Shown: positions 10,401 through 17,987 of the stretch, one piece after another | How the letters are laid out: the number at the start of each line of letters is the position of its first letter | Numbering within the stretch: the first letter of the stretch is position 1 | DNA from: DASSFG01 sp035547915 | GTDB lineage: Bacteria > Planctomycetota > Planctomycetia > Pirellulales > JAICIG01 | Direction: 5' to 3' | Assembly (NCBI GenBank): GCA_035547915.1 | Contig: DASZTS010000012.1 | Coordinates: 25,386 to 89,385, forward strand | DNA length: 64,000 nucleotides | The notes under the pieces: generated by a model | Told to the model about the DNA's origin: nothing | What the model saw: only the letters and a program-made list of their open reading frames with translations | Database searches by the model: none | Translations under genes and position numbers: made by a program

Positions 10401-10670
10401 AGACCCGTACTCATGACCGCCTGCGCGATGACCATTGGCATGGTCCCGATGGCGCTTGGATTGGAGAAAGGCAGCCAGATGGAGGCGCCCTTGGGCCGAG
10501 CAGTGATCGGCGGGCTCATCATGTCGACCTTCGCGACGCTGTTGGTTGTCCCGTCGATCTTCGCGCTGGTCATCGGCAAGAGCGAGGCCCGGTCGCCATC
10601 GCTTGATCCTCACGATCCCGAAAGTGCTCATTATGATCGTGAGGCGAGTCAATCCTCCGGAGGTTCCTGA
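7428..10670 (+). CDS. RND-family efflux pump inner-membrane subunit (AcrB/CusA type)
   Basis: A 1080-residue proton-driven efflux transporter with the usual two-fold layout: TM1, a large periplasmic loop, TM2-6, then a second loop and TM8-12. The first periplasmic loop begins VDIFPALNVPKIYV. TM4 contains GILVDEATVTIENTH, carrying the acidic residue used for proton relay. The C-terminal half has AGIGSILLITNTTLNIESFMG-type and RPVLMTACAMTIGMVPMAL segments. A TTG start at 7428 is preferred over the ATG at 7449 because GAGG lies 7 bases upstream and the resulting N-terminus (SVFAMRHPITTLMV) matches the family. The stop overlaps the adaptor ATG (TGATG). Substrate class (drug, metal, lipid-like) is not determined, and no outer-membrane factor gene is adjacent. 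Confidence 0.93.
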   Translation: MSPSVFAMRHPITTLMVVVALVSSGVLAFEQMHVDIFPALNVPKIYVFLDYIGMTPDQMEGFIVNQLELYFQYVDGIKDIKSRNIQQVSLVELEFLEGTDIGQAMAQVVAMSDRAMSWMPPGTLPPFIMRMDAGSIPVGYLVLESEEASLGQLGDWANNLVRPQVQKLVPGTVAISPFGPNMRSIVIRVDPSKMQAYNLTPQEVIEAVAKGNRVVPGGNVYIKDSMPFAWNNATVVDPERLGDIPVKVGHNVYLRDVAMVKDDIDLTYGYALYNGKKACHLPIIKKDTGSALEVASKTRESIEQFRNVLPRKYRDKVNISFRFDETPTVLHAVESVATEGAIGAALTGLMILIFLRDPRSVIVVVTNIPLALTGSLVGLWVTGNTINIMSLGGMALAIGILVDEATVTIENTHVQMEKTSNLATAVLAAAKETAVPRLLALFCILSVFIPAFVMKNPLRSLFLPLTLGVAFAMICSYLLSSTLVPILSVYLLKHKEQPQGGLLKKLTAGYSTLVDRFVGWRSVVVPAYLVVCAAILTFAGFEIGTELFPSVDQGVFVLRFRPPPGSHYEITRAMAVKCLEVIEEEAGEDNMKVSLGFAGQVAINFGIDNMVLFMRGPDDGQLRVALREDTDIKLDEFRERLRKVLPEKVTPWLADRLQRGGLSKEKALKEAKKSTFGFEPGDIVTKVMSFGSEMPIAVRFIGTDLEDVRSYAEAVKSKMERIPYLRDIQFKQTLDYPTVEVEIDREKANLAYATVADVSKAIVMATNSTRFTDLNFWIDNSTGSSYLVEVYVPPKQMASTEDLAAIPIDRVNPLVNLMVRDVATVHRGKRPGEYDRDMSQRFLTLIANVEGEDMGRAAKQVQQAIDAIGDAPEGVRTETQGQLPPMEQMFKALGIGLAVAVFVILVLLTAYFESPRLAIISVSAVPGVLAGIGSILLITNTTLNIESFMGSIMCIGVSVSNSVMLVTFMNEHWQKGMSSTKAAIQGAGERLRPVLMTACAMTIGMVPMALGLEKGSQMEAPLGRAVIGGLIMSTFATLLVVPSIFALVIGKSEARSPSLDPHDPESAHYDREASQSSGGS

Positions 10671-12154
10671 TGCACCGCGCCGCGATTCATTGGTGCTGTC
10701 TCGCGCTGATATCCGCCATGGCGAGCGGATGCAGCAAAGAAGAAAAGATCGACTACACCAGTGTCTCTGGGCCGCAAAAAGTCCAGGTCATACGGGCACG
10801 CATCCGGAAAATCGTGCGCGTTGTCGGTCAACCCAGCTTCGTCGAGGCTTATGAGCGTTCTTCGATCTACCCGAAAATGTCGGGCTACCTGGAAAAGTGG
10901 GTGGTCGACATCGGTGATCCGGTAAAAAAAGGCGACGTGATGGCAACGCTATTCGTGCCCGAAGTCATCGAAGACTTTGAGACGAAAAAGGCCACCGTGG
11001 CACTCGATCGAGAGCGTGTGGCGCTGGCGCTGACGGTCGTGGAGGTAGCCACCGCCGATCTCAAAGCGGCGAAGGCCCGCCTGATAGAAGCGAAAGAGAT
11101 CCTTGGCGCCTACGAAGCCCAGGTCAAGCGCTGGGCCATCCAGGTAGACCGGCTCGCTCGCGAGGTCAAACGAAAAGTCGTCGATCCACAAGTGCTCCTG
11201 GAATCGCAAAACCAGTTAGAGGCCAGCCGGGCCGAACGGAACAAGGCCATCGCCACCGTTGCCAAGGCAGAGGCAGAGTTGGCGTCGGCCGAAGCGACGC
11301 TCGCGAAGGCCAAGGTCGATGTCAACGTAGCGCGCGCCGATCTCCTCGTGGCCGAAAGTGAGGCTAACCGGCTGGAAGCCTGGACCGAGTACCTTACCAT
11401 TCCGGCCCCCTTCGATGGCCTCGTCGTGGCGAGAAATGCCAACACCTATGACTTCGTGCTTCCTCGTACTGGCGATCCCACGGCCATGCAGCGAGCTCCA
11501 TATCTTTCGCCGAGTACGGTCGCGGCACCGATCTACGTCGTAGACCGCACCGACGTCGTGCGGATCTTCGTCGACGTTCCGGAACAAGATGCTGACTGGG
11601 TACACGCGGGCTCGAAGGCGATGGTCCTGATCCGCGGCTATCGTGATGAAGAATTGCCGGCGAAAGTGACACGAACAGCCTGGGCGCTGAACGTCACAAG
11701 CCGCACGCTACGGGCAGAAATCGACCTCCCCAATCCCAATGGCGAAATCCGGCCCGGAATGTATGCGTACGGATACGTGGTCATCGAGCGCCCCGCGGTG
11801 CGAGCTCTGCCTCGCGATGCCATCGATTATAAGGAGGAGCAGACGGTCTGTTGGATGTACAAAAACGGCAAGGCACAGCGCACCGAAATCGCAACAGGTG
11901 TGGGCGATGAGGAATGGATCGAAGTGAAGCGCCATCGCACCATCGCATCAAAGGCGAAGTCTGGCTGGGGCGCACTAGAAACTCATGAGCCAGCTAGTCC
12001 CGACCAAGGGCAAGAGCCATCCTCGAGCACCACCTGGATGCGCTTTGACGGAACAGAACAGATCATCGTCGGCGATCTGGACAACCTAACGGATGGTGAT
12101 CCGGTTCAGATCGAGAAGGAGAACGACGACACGCAGGTAGCCACCGCGTACTGA
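10670..12154 (+). CDS. RND efflux periplasmic adaptor (HlyD/MFP family), lipoprotein
   Basis: A 494-residue membrane-fusion protein. Its signal peptide ends in a lipobox with Cys21 (MASGC), so it should be anchored in the membrane by lipid. Then come a lipoyl half-motif (YPKMSGYLEKWVVDIGDPVK), a long Ala/Glu/Lys coiled-coil hairpin (about residues 95-240), the second lipoyl half (IPAPFDGLVVARNANTYDF) and beta-barrel domains with VFVDVPEQD-like and IRPGMYAYGYVVIE segments. The ATG overlaps the stop of the pump gene, so pump and adaptor are co-translated. The region between about 390 and 460 is more variable than usual and may be a lineage-specific insertion. Confidence 0.9.
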   Translation: MHRAAIHWCCLALISAMASGCSKEEKIDYTSVSGPQKVQVIRARIRKIVRVVGQPSFVEAYERSSIYPKMSGYLEKWVVDIGDPVKKGDVMATLFVPEVIEDFETKKATVALDRERVALALTVVEVATADLKAAKARLIEAKEILGAYEAQVKRWAIQVDRLAREVKRKVVDPQVLLESQNQLEASRAERNKAIATVAKAEAELASAEATLAKAKVDVNVARADLLVAESEANRLEAWTEYLTIPAPFDGLVVARNANTYDFVLPRTGDPTAMQRAPYLSPSTVAAPIYVVDRTDVVRIFVDVPEQDADWVHAGSKAMVLIRGYRDEELPAKVTRTAWALNVTSRTLRAEIDLPNPNGEIRPGMYAYGYVVIERPAVRALPRDAIDYKEEQTVCWMYKNGKAQRTEIATGVGDEEWIEVKRHRTIASKAKSGWGALETHEPASPDQGQEPSSSTTWMRFDGTEQIIVGDLDNLTDGDPVQIEKENDDTQVATAY

Positions 12155-12230
12155 TCAGCAACGCTGCGTCGCCGCCGCGCTGGCCCTTTGACGGTCAGCC
12201 TCTCCGGCTACTAAACCGTTCACGGCCCGC

Positions 12231-12383
12231 GTAGGCCAAACTGTCTGGCTAACGCGAGCCCAGATGGCAGAACTGTACCAGTCGAGCAAGCAGAACATCA
12301 GCCTGCATATCCAGAACGTCTTTGAGGATAGGGAGTTGCGAGCAGAGTCAGTTGTCAAGGAATACTCGCCCCCGGCTGAATAG
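12231..12383 (+). pseudogene. Remnant of a RhuM-family (virulence RhuM/Fic-DOC-associated) gene
   Basis: About 50 codons read TVWLTRAQMAELYQ, then KQNISLHIQNVFED, then RELRAESVVKEYS before a TAG stop. This is the characteristic N-terminal block of RhuM-family proteins (…TVWLTQxQMAELFQ…KQNISxHIxNIF…). A stop lies at 12189 in the same frame, no start codon precedes the homologous part, and the conserved remainder of the family is absent. It is therefore a decayed fragment, probably from a lost mobile element or defence/toxin locus. The family was recognised from memory; a profile search would confirm it. Confidence 0.7.
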
Positions 12384-12508
12384 CCGCCCCGTCGAGGCTA
12401 AAATCGAGGAATGGGCGAAATACCGCCAAAGGCCATCAGCAAGCCATCAGCAGGGAGTGGTTGCACCGCTCTCTTTGCCGCGCAGCGTCGATCAAAGTGA
12501 GTTTTACG

Positions 12509-12811
12509 ATGGCTTCAGCAATCGCCCTGGTTCCATTCGTTGCCGTGGCCGCGCCACTCATCGCCAGGATCCCAAAACTCGGGCAGATTGATGGCGCGGG
12601 CGCCATTCTTTGGTTCCTCGCATTGTTCGGTGTCGATTCGCTTGTGACGCGCCTGTACGGCAAGCGGGTCGTGGTATGCCCGTTTTGTGGCGAGAGCCTG
12701 TGGCAATGCGGAACTGGGAATTTCAAGCCTCGTAGGATAAGAATCCGCAAAGAGGTTACCGCATGCCCTGCCGCATTCCGATTTACTGATCACCCTTCCG
12801 GGCGCCTCTGA
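12509..12811 (+). CDS. Small membrane protein with Cys-rich zinc-ribbon-like tail (C-terminus probably frame-disrupted)
   Basis: About 100 residues. Two hydrophobic stretches (ALVPFVAVAAPLIA and AGAILWFLALFGVDSLV) precede a CPFCGESLWQCG motif that looks like half of a zinc ribbon. Near the end, EVTACP runs into an unrelated tail in this frame, while the neighbouring frame from about 12768 gives CRIPIY and a stop at 12789, just ahead of the next gene. This suggests a one-base disruption near 12768 and an original C-terminal second Cys pair. An ATG at 12509 was taken as start, with GTG or TTG codons upstream also possible. Function unknown. Confidence 0.5.
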   Translation: MASAIALVPFVAVAAPLIARIPKLGQIDGAGAILWFLALFGVDSLVTRLYGKRVVVCPFCGESLWQCGTGNFKPRRIRIRKEVTACPAAFRFTDHPSGRL

Positions 12812-12812
12812 C

Positions 12813-13013
12813 GTGGACGAGGACCCGTACAAGGCGCCGGTTTCCGATTCATACGAGCCAGCGTGGCAATCAAATTGGCACAAAATAGCACGCACCGCGT
12901 TGCTTTGTGTTTGCTCGGCGGCAGACCTCGCGCTCATCGTTACGGCGGCAACGTCTCCGTTTTGGCGCTTGCGCATCGCGATGGGGTGCGCTGCGGCGTG
13001 GCGGTGTTTTTGA
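12813..13013 (+). CDS. Small DEDPYKAP-type membrane protein, apparently frameshifted near its 3' end
   Basis: Starts at GTG with DEDPYKAPVSDSYEP, the DENPY(K/Q)AP signature common at the start of small planctomycete membrane proteins; a second example lies at 51475. Two hydrophobic segments follow (TALLCVCSAADLALIVTAA and RLRIAMGCAAAW). In this frame the protein ends abruptly at WRCF, but the adjacent frame from about 13000 continues naturally as AVFLTVLLWRTLRHY to a TGA at 13048. A single missing G near 13000 would explain this. The gene is therefore either recently broken or miscalled. Function unknown. Confidence 0.5.
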   Translation: MDEDPYKAPVSDSYEPAWQSNWHKIARTALLCVCSAADLALIVTAATSPFWRLRIAMGCAAAWRCF

Positions 13014-13314
13014 CCGTGTTGCTTTGGCGAACCCTGAGACACTATTGAAATCGCTCTGCCTAAAATCCCAGCACCGCTAGGCCAGTCGTTTTCGGGTTTT
13101 TGTTTGACGGGGCAATAGCAACTCGGGGGTTGTTAGACCCCCACCGGATTGGCAGTGGGACATCAGCGGCAGTTTTGAAGTGGTAGTGTCAACGCACCCG
13201 CCGAGCCGTGGATTGGGGCCATGCTTGGCGGCCCCGTTGCATATCGCCTATGCCCGCAATACACTCGCGGAATGCGAAATACCACTAGAAGATCGGGGTC
13301 GAGAGGAACAGGCG

Positions 13315-13743
13315 ATGATTCCGAACGAAGATTCTATGCGGACGCAGATTCAGGGGGCCATCGACGACTTTTTGGCCCAGAGCGGCTTTAGGGAACCGCT
13401 GAAGGTTTCGCAGGCGCCCTATTATCCCTACCGCTCAACGATCGCCGAGAGCTATCCCAATTCAGAGCAACCCGGCTGTTACATTTGGGTCGATGGAAGT
13501 GGAAAAATTCACGACGTAGGCAAAGCATCTCGCGCCATCGGGCCAAGAATCGGGTGCCACTTGGGCAAATGGCCTCGCAAGGGCGAGCCATGCGAATTCC
13601 CGAATGCCGAACGATTCATTCAGGACCACAAGCCGGACGTGATGGTCTGGACGATCCCAGTCCCGGCCGACAAATGGTGGATCTGTCTATCGCTCGAAGG
13701 GTTCCTGACGGAAAGGCTTTTGCCAGAGATTCGCCGGGTCTGA
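13315..13743 (+). CDS. GIY-YIG nuclease-like protein
   Basis: A 142-residue protein. The block PGCYIWVDGSGKIHDVGKAS followed by IGPRIGCHLGKW resembles the GIY-YIG nuclease core (GxYxx…YxGKAxxxxxRxxxH), with CYI and VGK in place of the two signature triplets and an Arg then a His at the expected distance. A Glu in SLEGFLTERLLPE could be the metal ligand and NAERF lies between. GAGAGGAA ends 7 bases before the ATG at 13315, which decides this start over upstream in-frame codons. It stands alone, 97 bases before purF, in a stretch with other worn or unusual genes. The role (repair, restriction or other) is not known. Confidence 0.6.
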   Translation: MIPNEDSMRTQIQGAIDDFLAQSGFREPLKVSQAPYYPYRSTIAESYPNSEQPGCYIWVDGSGKIHDVGKASRAIGPRIGCHLGKWPRKGEPCEFPNAERFIQDHKPDVMVWTIPVPADKWWICLSLEGFLTERLLPEIRRV

Positions 13744-13802
13744 TTGGACCGCCTGAAACTGCAGCACCCCACTGACGTCCCACCACCCCCGAATGCGCTT
13801 GC

Positions 13803-13831
13803 TTGTTAATCGGCGTCGTTAGGGATAAAAT
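13803..13831 (+). promoter_or_regulatory. Predicted sigma70-type promoter of purF
   Basis: TTGTTA, a 17-base spacer and TAAAAT. The -10 box ends only 9 bases before the purF ATG (13841), so a normal start site would give a leaderless or nearly leaderless mRNA. No Shine-Dalgarno sequence is present. Confidence 0.6.
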
Positions 13832-13840
13832 GATGGTCCG

Positions 13841-15433
13841 ATGAGCGAGCTCCATCATGAATGCGGTGTGGCGGCCATTTATCACCTGCCCGGCGAGGCG
13901 AGCCCGCTTTGCCCCGAGCAAGGTCCCGATGAAGTTTCGCGGCTGATGCCGCGGATGCTTCTCGACATCCAGAACCGCGGACAGCTCTCCGCCGGTTTCA
14001 CCACCTACAATCCCCGCCGCAAGAAACTCATCGACACCTACCGGCAGATCGGTGGCGTGCGCGAGGTGTTTCGCCTCAGCCACGAAGGAAAGGCCGAGAG
14101 CCTGATGGCCGAGTTCTCCGGCCGGGCGGCTATCGGGCACGTGCGCTATGCCACCTGCGGCGGCAACGACAAGAGCTACGCGCAGCCGTTCGAGCGGCAC
14201 CACATCCAGAAGCACAAGTGGTTCGGCTTCGCCTTCAACGGCCAACTCGCCAACTACCAGGAGCTGCGTAGCGATCTGCTGGCCGGTGGCGATAACCACC
14301 TGGCCCGCGACAACGACACCGAAATCATCATGCACGAGATCAGCCGCGAGCTGTCGGGCGACCGCCGGCCGGGGCTGATCGAGATGTGGCGAAACATCGC
14401 CCGCCGCTTCGACGGCGCCTACAGCCTGGTCTACCTCAATGCCTTGGGCGATATGCTGGTGGCTCGCGACCCCCTGGGCATCAAGCCGCTCTGCTACGCC
14501 TGGGAGCCGCCGCTGTTCGCGGCCGCCAGCGAAAGCGTGGCCCTGCTGAATCTTGGTTTCCAGCCCGAAAACATCAAGTCGTTGCTGCCGGGCCAGGCCA
14601 TCGCCATCAGCAACGGACGGCTCACCATCGAGCGGTTCGCCAACAGTCCGCGCCACGCGCACTGCTTCTTCGAGTGGATCTATTTCGCCAACGTGGCCAG
14701 CACGATGGACGGCCGCAGCGTCTACCTGTCGCGTAAGGCGCTCGGCGAAGAACTGGCGCGGCTGGAAGACGTGCCGATCGACGAAGACACGATCGTCGTG
14801 CCCGTGCCCGACACCAGCAAGGCCGCCGCCGACTCGATGGCCTTTCGGTTGGGTGTGCCTTCGCTGGAAGGTCTCATCCGCAATCGTTACACCGGCCGAA
14901 CGTTCATCGAGGGTTCGAACAATCGCCGACGCAAGGCCGAAGCCAAATACACCCCGCTGCGCGAAGTGCTGGAAGACAAGCGGGTGATCCTGGTCGAAGA
15001 CTCGATCGTGCGCTCGACGACGATGAAGGTGCTGCTCAACCGCATCCGCGACCTGGGGCGGGCGCGCGAGATTCACGTGCGCGTGGCCTGCCCGCCGATC
15101 GTCGCACCGTGCTTCTACGGCATCGACATGTCGACCATCCAGGAGCTCTTCGCCCCCAAGTTCTTGGAGCAGGGTGTGTTGACGGTGGCCGGTCAGGCCC
15201 GGATGGCCAACCAACTCGGTGCCGATTCACTCCGCTACCTGCCCGTCGAATCGATCGCTCGGGCCATCGGCATGGATACCGACCAACTCTGCCAGGCCTG
15301 CATCACCGGCGACTATCCGACGCCCAAGGGGCAGCAGCTCTATCAGATCGCGCTCGACAACACCCGCTCCGACGGCAGTCAGCGCACTTATGAGAAAGAG
15401 CGTCTCGAACGGGCCATGGTGCAGCAGAGCTGA
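13841..15433 (+). CDS. purF: Amidophosphoribosyltransferase
   Basis: First committed step of de novo purine synthesis: PRPP plus glutamine gives 5-phosphoribosylamine. The 530-residue protein begins MSELHHE, a short propeptide, followed by Cys8 (CGVAAIY), the N-terminal nucleophile of the class II glutaminase domain. Typical glutaminase landmarks follow (GHVRYATCGG, FNGQLANYQEL, RDPLGIKPLCY). The phosphoribosyltransferase domain carries the PRPP loop VILVEDSIVRSTTMK. A C-terminal CQACITGDYP resembles the family's late Cys pair region. The gene is monocistronic here, with a promoter 9 bases upstream, and is convergent with fahA 19 bases away. Cytoplasmic. Identity is secure. Confidence 0.95.
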   Translation: MSELHHECGVAAIYHLPGEASPLCPEQGPDEVSRLMPRMLLDIQNRGQLSAGFTTYNPRRKKLIDTYRQIGGVREVFRLSHEGKAESLMAEFSGRAAIGHVRYATCGGNDKSYAQPFERHHIQKHKWFGFAFNGQLANYQELRSDLLAGGDNHLARDNDTEIIMHEISRELSGDRRPGLIEMWRNIARRFDGAYSLVYLNALGDMLVARDPLGIKPLCYAWEPPLFAAASESVALLNLGFQPENIKSLLPGQAIAISNGRLTIERFANSPRHAHCFFEWIYFANVASTMDGRSVYLSRKALGEELARLEDVPIDEDTIVVPVPDTSKAAADSMAFRLGVPSLEGLIRNRYTGRTFIEGSNNRRRKAEAKYTPLREVLEDKRVILVEDSIVRSTTMKVLLNRIRDLGRAREIHVRVACPPIVAPCFYGIDMSTIQELFAPKFLEQGVLTVAGQARMANQLGADSLRYLPVESIARAIGMDTDQLCQACITGDYPTPKGQQLYQIALDNTRSDGSQRTYEKERLERAMVQQS

Positions 15434-15452
15434 CGCCAGATCGCAAAACGGG

Positions 15453-16745
15453 CTAGACCGCCGGGCGAATCGGTCGTGCCGGCAGAATCCGGCCGGTCAC
15501 TTCACCGAAGCCGACGCGGTAGCCGTCCGCCTGGCACCAGCCGGTCATCGTCACCCGATCGCCGTCTTCCAGGAATCGCCGCTCCGAACCGTCCGCCAGC
15601 TTCAGCGGCTGTTTGCCGCCCCGCGTCAGCTCCAACAGGCAACCGAGCGCAGCGGGCGTCGAGCCGCTGATCGTGCCCGATGCCAACAGGTCGCCCGTCC
15701 GCAGATTGCAACCGTTGCTCGTGTGATGGGCGATCTGTTGCGCGAGGCTCCAATACAGCCCGCGGAAATTCGAGGCGCAGATCCGCTCCGCGGCGCCCGC
15801 CGTCGACGTTTGCAGCGACACCTCCAAATGAATGTCATACGAATCGTAGCCGGGTGATTGCAGATAGGCCAGCGGCGGCGGATCCTGCGGCGGACCGCTC
15901 ACGCGAAACGGTTCGAGGGCCTCGAGCGTGACAACCCACGGCGATATCGACGTTCCAAAGCTCTTGGCCAGAAAGGGGCCGAGCGGGACGTATTCCCATT
16001 TCTGGATATCGCGGGCGCTCCAGTCGTTGACCAGAACCAGGCCGAACACGTGTTCGGCCGCGCGATCGACGGCGATCGGTTCGCCCAGGCGGTTTCCGGG
16101 GCCGATGAAGTAACCGACCTCCAATTCGAAGTCGACAGCCCGGCTGGGGGCGAAGGTCGGAGCGGCCGCGCCGTCTGCCATCAGTTGCCCGCACGGGCGG
16201 GGCAGGTCGGTACCGCCGACAACGACCGAACTGGCGCGGCCGTGATAGGCGATCGGAACCCACAGCCAGTTGGGCATCAGCGGGTTTTCCGGACTTCGCA
16301 ACATCGCGCCGACGTTCGTGGCGTGCTCGCGCGACGAGTAGAAGTCGGTGAAGTCGGCGATCTCCACGGGCAACAACATCTCGCACTCGGCCCGGGGCAC
16401 GAGCGCTTCGCGCCGCAGCGCGGCATCGTCTCTCAGCGTCGGCTCATCGCGGTCGAGCAGGTGCGTGAGCTGCCGACGCACCGCAACCCAGGCTTCGCGG
16501 CCGAGGGCCATCCAAGCGTTCAACGAGGGGCGGTCGAAGAGCGTCTCGCCGTGCGAGCGCGGCACATGCAACAGGCCCTCGCGCTCCAACACCGCCAGGT
16601 CCAAAATCAGCTCGCCGATGGCCACGCCGACGCGGGGTGCTTCCGCGCCCCGCGGTCGGAAGACGCCATACGGCAGATTCTGGATGGGAAAGTGCGAGTC
16701 GGCGGCGACCTCGACGAAACTTCGCAGAGAAGAGGGCGTAGTCAT
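15453..16745 (-). CDS. fahA: Fumarylacetoacetase
   Basis: Last step of tyrosine/homogentisate degradation: hydrolysis of fumarylacetoacetate to fumarate and acetoacetate. The 430-residue length, the small N-terminal domain (FPIQNLPYGVFRP) and the FAH core with FTDFYSSREHATNVG, the metal-binding acidic cluster (DFELEVGYFIGPGN), LVNDWSARDIQKWEYVPLGPF and TGDLLASGTISG are all diagnostic. It is the last gene of a minus-strand run hpd-hmgA-fahA, starting 10 bases after hmgA ends, so the three genes are almost certainly one operon covering the pathway from 4-hydroxyphenylpyruvate. No maleylacetoacetate isomerase gene is present in the window. Confidence 0.95.
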   Translation of the reverse strand: MTTPSSLRSFVEVAADSHFPIQNLPYGVFRPRGAEAPRVGVAIGELILDLAVLEREGLLHVPRSHGETLFDRPSLNAWMALGREAWVAVRRQLTHLLDRDEPTLRDDAALRREALVPRAECEMLLPVEIADFTDFYSSREHATNVGAMLRSPENPLMPNWLWVPIAYHGRASSVVVGGTDLPRPCGQLMADGAAAPTFAPSRAVDFELEVGYFIGPGNRLGEPIAVDRAAEHVFGLVLVNDWSARDIQKWEYVPLGPFLAKSFGTSISPWVVTLEALEPFRVSGPPQDPPPLAYLQSPGYDSYDIHLEVSLQTSTAGAAERICASNFRGLYWSLAQQIAHHTSNGCNLRTGDLLASGTISGSTPAALGCLLELTRGGKQPLKLADGSERRFLEDGDRVTMTGWCQADGYRVGFGEVTGRILPARPIRPAV

Positions 16746-16755
16746 GGGCGGCGAC

Positions 16756-17910
16756 TCATTCGGGCAGCCACGACCGGGAGTATCTCTCGTCCTCGAACTC
16801 GAGCGCGCGCCGCGAGACGCGGAGCGGGTGGAACGTGTCGAGCATCACCGCCAGTTCGTCCGTCCGCTGCTGGCCCAGCGATTGTTCGACGCGGCCGGGC
16901 TGCGGCCCGTGCGGCAGCCCGCCCGGGTGCAGCGTGAGCGAGCCGTATTCGATACCCCGACGGCTCATGAACTCGTTGTTGGCGTAATAGAGCACCTCGT
17001 CGCTCATCACGTTGGAATGGTTGTAGGGCACCGGCACGGCGTCGGGGTGGAAGTCGAACAACCGCGGCACGAACGAACAGACCACGAAGTTGTCGCTCTC
17101 GAACGTCTGATGGACGGGCGGCGGCTGGTGGACGCGGCCGACGATCGGCTCGAAGTCGTGGATCGACAAGGCCCACGGATAATAGCAGCCGTCCCAACCG
17201 ACCACGTCGAACGGATGATGGTCGACCGTCACCTCGGTCAACACGTCGGCCTGCTTCACGATCAGTCGGAAGTGGCCTTCCTCGTCGTGGATCGGCAGCG
17301 ACTCGGGCCGGCGAATGTCGCGCTCGCAATAGGGACTGTGTTCGAGGAATTGGCCACGCGGGTTGCAGTACCGCGCGGGCGGACGGATCTGCCCCGCGCT
17401 CTCGATCACCAGCAACCGCATCGCGCCCGGCGCCGGTATCAGGCGGTAAAGGATGCCGCGAGGAATGACGACGTAGTCTCCCGCGCGAATGGGAAGATTG
17501 CCGAACTGCGATTCGACCACGCCGCTCCCTTCGCTCACGAACAGCAGTTCGTCGCCCTGCGCGTTGCGGTAGAAGTAGTCGTCCGGATCGGCCGGCCGTA
17601 CGATCGAGAGGGCCACGTCGTGGTTATAGAGGATCGGCGTTCGCGACAGGGTCGAGCCGGACGCGGGATGCACGTTCGCCAGCCGGAAATGGCGCATCCG
17701 CAGCATCGGGGCGGGCTCTTCCTGCCATTGGAGTCGCTGCAAGCAACGACTCATTACCACGCTGGTGGGCGGTCGCAGGTGATACAGGAGCGAAGACGGG
17801 CCCGAGAACCCTCGGCTTCCCATCAAGTGCTCGTGGTAGAGTCGGCCGTCGGCCCGCCGGAACTGGGTGTGGCGTTTTCGTGGTATTTCACCCAACGAGT
17901 GATAGATCAT
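16756..17910 (-). CDS. hmgA: Homogentisate 1,2-dioxygenase
   Basis: Iron-dependent ring cleavage of homogentisate to maleylacetoacetate. The 384-residue protein starts at MIYHSLGEIP, chosen because GGAG lies 8 bases upstream; a longer in-frame start adds 14 unlikely residues. Recognisable segments include KRHTQFRRADGRLYHEHLMG near the start, the cupin-like LLFVSEGSGVVES with YVVIPRGILYRL, and the C-terminal metal-site region (SNVMSDEVLYYANNEF, then GSLTLHPGGLPHGPQPG) with the His residues expected for the Fe(II) site. It sits between hpd and fahA. The family is the shorter bacterial type related to acetoacetate-forming cupin dioxygenases; the operon context makes the assignment strong. Confidence 0.93.
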   Translation of the reverse strand: MIYHSLGEIPRKRHTQFRRADGRLYHEHLMGSRGFSGPSSLLYHLRPPTSVVMSRCLQRLQWQEEPAPMLRMRHFRLANVHPASGSTLSRTPILYNHDVALSIVRPADPDDYFYRNAQGDELLFVSEGSGVVESQFGNLPIRAGDYVVIPRGILYRLIPAPGAMRLLVIESAGQIRPPARYCNPRGQFLEHSPYCERDIRRPESLPIHDEEGHFRLIVKQADVLTEVTVDHHPFDVVGWDGCYYPWALSIHDFEPIVGRVHQPPPVHQTFESDNFVVCSFVPRLFDFHPDAVPVPYNHSNVMSDEVLYYANNEFMSRRGIEYGSLTLHPGGLPHGPQPGRVEQSLGQQRTDELAVMLDTFHPLRVSRRALEFEDERYSRSWLPE

Positions 17911-17987
17911 AGGAAGCGCTCCAGGTTCGGAAGCAAACTCGCAGCGATGCACGGCGCCCCCCCAGGCAGCCCTTGGCTCGTCGCGCT

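Noticed and set aside
13616..15214. Long antisense frame over purF
   Set aside because: GC-rich third positions leave antisense frames open; composition is His/Gln/Arg-rich and domain-free while purF is certain.
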